DNA of 55,143 nucleotides from Syntrophobacterales bacterium. GTDB taxonomy: Bacteria; Desulfobacterota; Syntrophia; Syntrophales; UBA5619. This document shows positions 52,413-55,143 of this stretch, piece by piece; position 1 is the stretch's first letter; each line of letters begins with the position of its first letter. A program made the translations under genes and the position numbers. The DNA is taken from contig JAHYJE010000024.1 of NCBI GenBank assembly GCA_019429105.1, positions 1 to 55,143 of the forward strand, given 5' to 3'. The notes beneath the pieces were generated by a model that had not been told where the DNA came from, ran no database searches, and saw only the letters and a program-made list of their open reading frames with translations.

Positions 52413-54362
52413 ATGAGGTACGGAGAGACAGGTTTTAATTTGGAGATTGATCTATCCCTGGGAAGCATTGACCGGGTGGAAACTGACCCGAAATTGACCG
52501 AGCTTCATCTGGGCGGTCAGGGCACTGCCGACAGGATACTGTGGGACAGGGTTCCTGCGGGAGTTGAACCCTTCTCCCCCGAAAATGTACTCATTTTCAG
52601 CTCCGGTCTTTTGGTGGGCACCCCCGTTCCCGGCGCCAATCGCACCGTTGTGAATACCTTTTCTTCCCAGACAAACTTGCATGCGCATTCACTATTGGGG
52701 GGATATTTTGGAGCGGAACTCAAGCATGCCGGTTATGACAAAATAGTCATCAGCGGCAGATCATCCGAACTGGTTTATTTGTGGATAAACAATGACAAGG
52801 TGGAAATACGCGATGCCAGTCATCTGCGGGGCATGGGCTGCCAGGAAACTGCCGAACAAATTAAAAGGGATTTGAAGAGCGAAAAAATTCAGGTGGCGGC
52901 CATCGGCCCGGCCGGCGAAAACAGGGTCAATATGGCCTCCATCGATCACAGCCACTCCAGCGCGGCCCGCGGCGTAGGCTCGATCATGGGCGATAAACGG
53001 CTGAAGGCGATCGCGATTCGCGGGACGAAGGACCTTAATATCGCCAGGCCGACAGAGCTTTTTGAGATGTGCCAGAACCTGCGGAAATCAATTGCGGAAA
53101 ACCCGTCTGTCGGAGACTGGATGGCAACCGACGAGGATGACAGCTTCCATCATAACAATTTTTCCTGGGGCAATGCGCGGGTGCGCAGAAGGGATTTCTG
53201 GAGCAAAGAGCTCGAGGAAAGATGGCGCAATCTCAAATATAAGTACATGAACCGGCAGACCAGTTGCTATAACTGTTCCAAGGTCTGCCACAATGTGATC
53301 TCCTTTCCAGGGAAACCAACATTCTCCTACAAATGCTACGGGAAAGACACCTATCATATGGCGGCCTTTCAAGAGTTGGACTTCAGTTATGAGATACTCG
53401 GCATTTCTCAGGAGTACGGTTTGGACTCATACTCGACGCCGCAGGTCATCGCCTTTGCCCTTGAACTGTACGAAGCCGGCATTTTGAAAGACCAGGATTT
53501 CCCGGGAATGCCGGTAAACGTCAGGGAACGATTCTTCTATCTGCTGGAAAAGATCGTCCGCCGGGAAGGGATCGGGGATATCCTGGCCAATGGCGTTTCT
53601 TTGGCGGCGCGTCAGATCGGCAACGGCGCCGAGGCGTATGATCATAATACCATCAAAAGATTTGAGCAGTTGCCGATCAAGCTGGGAAGGCTGAATCCCG
53701 TTTATTTTCTCATGTTGGCCACGGGTGAGAAGATGGCGATCACCCAGATTGAAGGCTCTTTCCCCCAGGATCCCCTTCCCACCATAGAGCAGCGAAAAGA
53801 GTTTGTAGATGGGTGGGTTTCGGTGCCTAATGAAAAGTTTAAAAAATACTTCATGGAATGGGAAAAGCGCGACACAATCTCCAATGAGGCGTCTTGCGCC
53901 ATTTGCGATTGGAACGAGGCGATGCATTACCTCGATGATGCCACCGGGATCTGCGGATTTCTGTCGTCATTCCGGGGAGGGCAGTTTGGCGGAAGGTCCG
54001 CATATCATATCCACAATATGCCGCCCTTAATCTCGCTTTCGACCGGAATAAAAATGGATGAAACCCTGCTGTGGGAGGTGTTTCAAAGAAACCGGACCTT
54101 AGTCAGAGCCCTCAATGTCCGGAGGGGTATGAGACGAATTGATGAAAAGCCTCCGGAAGACCATTGGGCAATCAGAGACCATGATTATGAGCAAAAGCTG
54201 CTTGACGATTATTATGACTTCAAGGGATGGAATAAAGACGGTATTCCTACCAAAGAGACGTTGGACAAACTGGGCTTGGACTACGTCAGCGAAGACTTCC
54301 TCCAGAAGGGAATCCTGAAGGATAACGAAGCTGCTTCGACCGAAAAAGAGAAAGAAGCGTAG
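52413..54362 (+). CDS. BamB-like tungsten/molybdenum aldehyde:ferredoxin oxidoreductase-family subunit
   Basis: A 649-aa member of the aldehyde ferredoxin oxidoreductase family. BamB is the active-site subunit of the ATP-independent class II benzoyl-CoA reductase. Visible features are the N-terminal pterin-binding domain with LGGQGTADRILWDR near residue 33, AAIGPAGENRVNMASIDHSHSSAARG near 171, GSIMGDKRLKAIAIRG near 200, and the [4Fe-4S] cysteines CYNCSKVC near 286 with a fourth candidate in SCAICDW near 495. The length and a BamC-like ferredoxin immediately downstream favour BamB over a simple aldehyde oxidoreductase. Duplicated BamB paralogs with other aromatic or alicyclic substrates are known in syntrophs, so the exact substrate is uncertain. 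Confidence 0.88.
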   Translation: MRYGETGFNLEIDLSLGSIDRVETDPKLTELHLGGQGTADRILWDRVPAGVEPFSPENVLIFSSGLLVGTPVPGANRTVVNTFSSQTNLHAHSLLGGYFGAELKHAGYDKIVISGRSSELVYLWINNDKVEIRDASHLRGMGCQETAEQIKRDLKSEKIQVAAIGPAGENRVNMASIDHSHSSAARGVGSIMGDKRLKAIAIRGTKDLNIARPTELFEMCQNLRKSIAENPSVGDWMATDEDDSFHHNNFSWGNARVRRRDFWSKELEERWRNLKYKYMNRQTSCYNCSKVCHNVISFPGKPTFSYKCYGKDTYHMAAFQELDFSYEILGISQEYGLDSYSTPQVIAFALELYEAGILKDQDFPGMPVNVRERFFYLLEKIVRREGIGDILANGVSLAARQIGNGAEAYDHNTIKRFEQLPIKLGRLNPVYFLMLATGEKMAITQIEGSFPQDPLPTIEQRKEFVDGWVSVPNEKFKKYFMEWEKRDTISNEASCAICDWNEAMHYLDDATGICGFLSSFRGGQFGGRSAYHIHNMPPLISLSTGIKMDETLLWEVFQRNRTLVRALNVRRGMRRIDEKPPEDHWAIRDHDYEQKLLDDYYDFKGWNKDGIPTKETLDKLGLDYVSEDFLQKGILKDNEAASTEKEKEA

Positions 54363-54385
54363 TTTCATGTTCATCAATAAAGTCG

Positions 54386-54958
54386 ATGGGGGTGCTAACC
54401 GTGAATGGCGGGGTAAAAAAGAGAACAGTTAAAGAAATAAAAGTTAATGTTGATAAGTGCACTGGCTGTCGGGCTTGTGAGCTTTCCTGCGCCGCTTTCC
54501 ACGCGTCGCCAAGATATAGCAGCATTAATCCGGCGAGGGCCCGGATTCGGGTTCTCATTTATGAACGGACTGATTTGTACGTTCCGGTGCGCGCCACCAA
54601 TTATACGCCCGCCGAATGCAGCGGCCGGCAATCTTATATTATCGATAAAAAAGAATACAGCCAGTGCAGCTTCTGCGGCGCTTCCTGCCCCTCCCGGGAG
54701 CACTTCAAGGAACCCGATTCCGGCCTTCCTCTAAAATGCGACATGTGTGAAGACGAACCGCCCCTGTCGGAGCCGATGTGCGTGCAGGCGTGCACTTTCG
54801 GCGCCCTGACTTATGAAGAAACTCTTGAGGAACAGGGGAAGGAAAAAGAGGCAAAGCCGGAAGATTTAAAAATAGGATTGGAATCATTGGTGAACAAATA
54901 TGGCCCGCAGAAGGTAACGGATGCCGTTACCCGGATGTCCCTGTCCCGGAAGGGCTGA
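54386..54958 (+). CDS. BamC-like ferredoxin (iron-sulfur electron-transfer subunit)
   Basis: A 190-aa iron-sulfur protein resembling BamC of class II benzoyl-CoA reductase. Cysteine clusters are CTGCRACELSC near residue 27, CSFCGASC near 97 and CDMCEDEPPLSEPMCVQAC near 118, enough for several [4Fe-4S] clusters. It begins 24 bp after the bamB-like gene. In the complex it passes electrons between BamB and the rest of the BamDEFGHI machinery. A slightly later start (VNGGVKKR) cannot be excluded. Gene order bamB-bamC-bamD is that of Geobacter and Syntrophus. Confidence 0.85.
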   Translation: MGVLTVNGGVKKRTVKEIKVNVDKCTGCRACELSCAAFHASPRYSSINPARARIRVLIYERTDLYVPVRATNYTPAECSGRQSYIIDKKEYSQCSFCGASCPSREHFKEPDSGLPLKCDMCEDEPPLSEPMCVQACTFGALTYEETLEEQGKEKEAKPEDLKIGLESLVNKYGPQKVTDAVTRMSLSRKG

Positions 54959-54986
54959 AATTATTAAGAAAAATTAAGGAAAGCAA

Positions 54987-55143
54987 ATGGAGACAGTGGC
55001 TCCTTACAGGGAGATGATAGACGTCATCAAGGAAAACGGCGGGGAGGTTTTCAAGTTCTGCTACCAATGCGGGATGTGCGACTCTGTCTGTCCGTGGAAT
55101 CGGGTGATCAAGTTCAGCATGCGCAAGCTCATCCGTCAGGCCA
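54987..55143 (+). CDS. BamD-like heterodisulfide-reductase-type Fe-S protein, N-terminal part (cut by window edge)
   Basis: An ATG at 54987 with AAGGA ten bases upstream opens a frame that reaches the right edge. The 52 visible residues read METVAPYREMIDVIKENGG and then a ferredoxin motif FCYQCGMCDSVCPWNRV. A short helix before a CX2CX2CX3CP cluster is typical of HdrD/BamD-like subunits. It lies 28 bp after the bamC-like gene. The gene continues outside the window. Confidence 0.75.
   Translation, partial: METVAPYREMIDVIKENGGEVFKFCYQCGMCDSVCPWNRVIKFSMRKLIRQA

Overview
The window reads as a chromosomal piece of a strictly anaerobic, aromatic-degrading bacterium, most likely a Syntrophales-like Desulfobacterota. 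The evidence is a class II benzoyl-CoA reductase gene pair (BamB- and BamC-like) with the start of a BamD-like gene at the right edge, an indolepyruvate ferredoxin oxidoreductase, a split PEP-synthase-like enzyme resembling phenylphosphate synthase, LL-diaminopimelate aminotransferase, and remnants of sensor and activase genes typical of that group. This is inference from gene content; no rRNA or tRNA gene was found.

Region 1 (1-9.7 kb) is an aromatic (de)carboxylation module. After the tail of a HicB-type antitoxin come, on the minus strand, ubiX, an LpdD-like prenyl-FMN chaperone, a Tm-1-like (UPF0261) protein and a UbiD-type decarboxylase. A plus-strand LysR regulator follows, then a second minus-strand operon: PpsA-like and PpsB-like halves of a PEP-synthase-type enzyme and a second Tm-1-like paralog. 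A working model is ATP-dependent phosphorylation of a phenolic compound followed by UbiD-type carboxylation, with the Tm-1-like proteins as unexplained partners. A perfect palindrome beside a strong promoter upstream of ppsA, and a second palindrome between ubiD and lysR, are candidate LysR sites. A miniature inverted-repeat element sits between the latter and lysR.

Region 2 (9.7-16.6 kb) holds iorA, iorB and an acyl-CoA ligase on the plus strand, preceded by a decayed C-terminus of a BadF/HgdC-type activase. It is followed by a frame-broken chain encoding a DctP-like binding domain, a sensor domain, a membrane segment, a coiled coil and a Cys-rich tail.

Region 3 (16.65-34.9 kb) is an apparent 18-kb insertion bounded by 122-bp direct repeats (one mismatch). 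Both repeats are the 3' end of kup, the potassium-transporter gene on its right. The left repeat still carries a different, in-frame kup end, so the element seems to have inserted into the 3' end of kup and supplied a new terminus. Its cargo is a probable anti-phage locus: a DrmD-like SNF2 helicase, a 1576-aa adenine methyltransferase, a HigBA toxin-antitoxin pair, a 2100-aa DUF1998-type helicase resembling DruE, and a RelE-fold/UvrD helicase. No recombinase gene was seen.

Region 4 (34.8-52.0 kb) is mostly housekeeping: kup; gatC-gatA-gatB-mtnA; a VapBC-type pair; an ArsR regulator followed by a disrupted cytochrome b/c gene; a histone-deacetylase-like hydrolase; and a plus-strand run of tatA, tatC, a class A penicillin-binding protein, dapF, dapL and a YchF-like GTPase. 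Region 5 (52.4 kb to the end) starts the bam-type operon. No CRISPR array, rRNA, tRNA or recognised transposase gene was seen.
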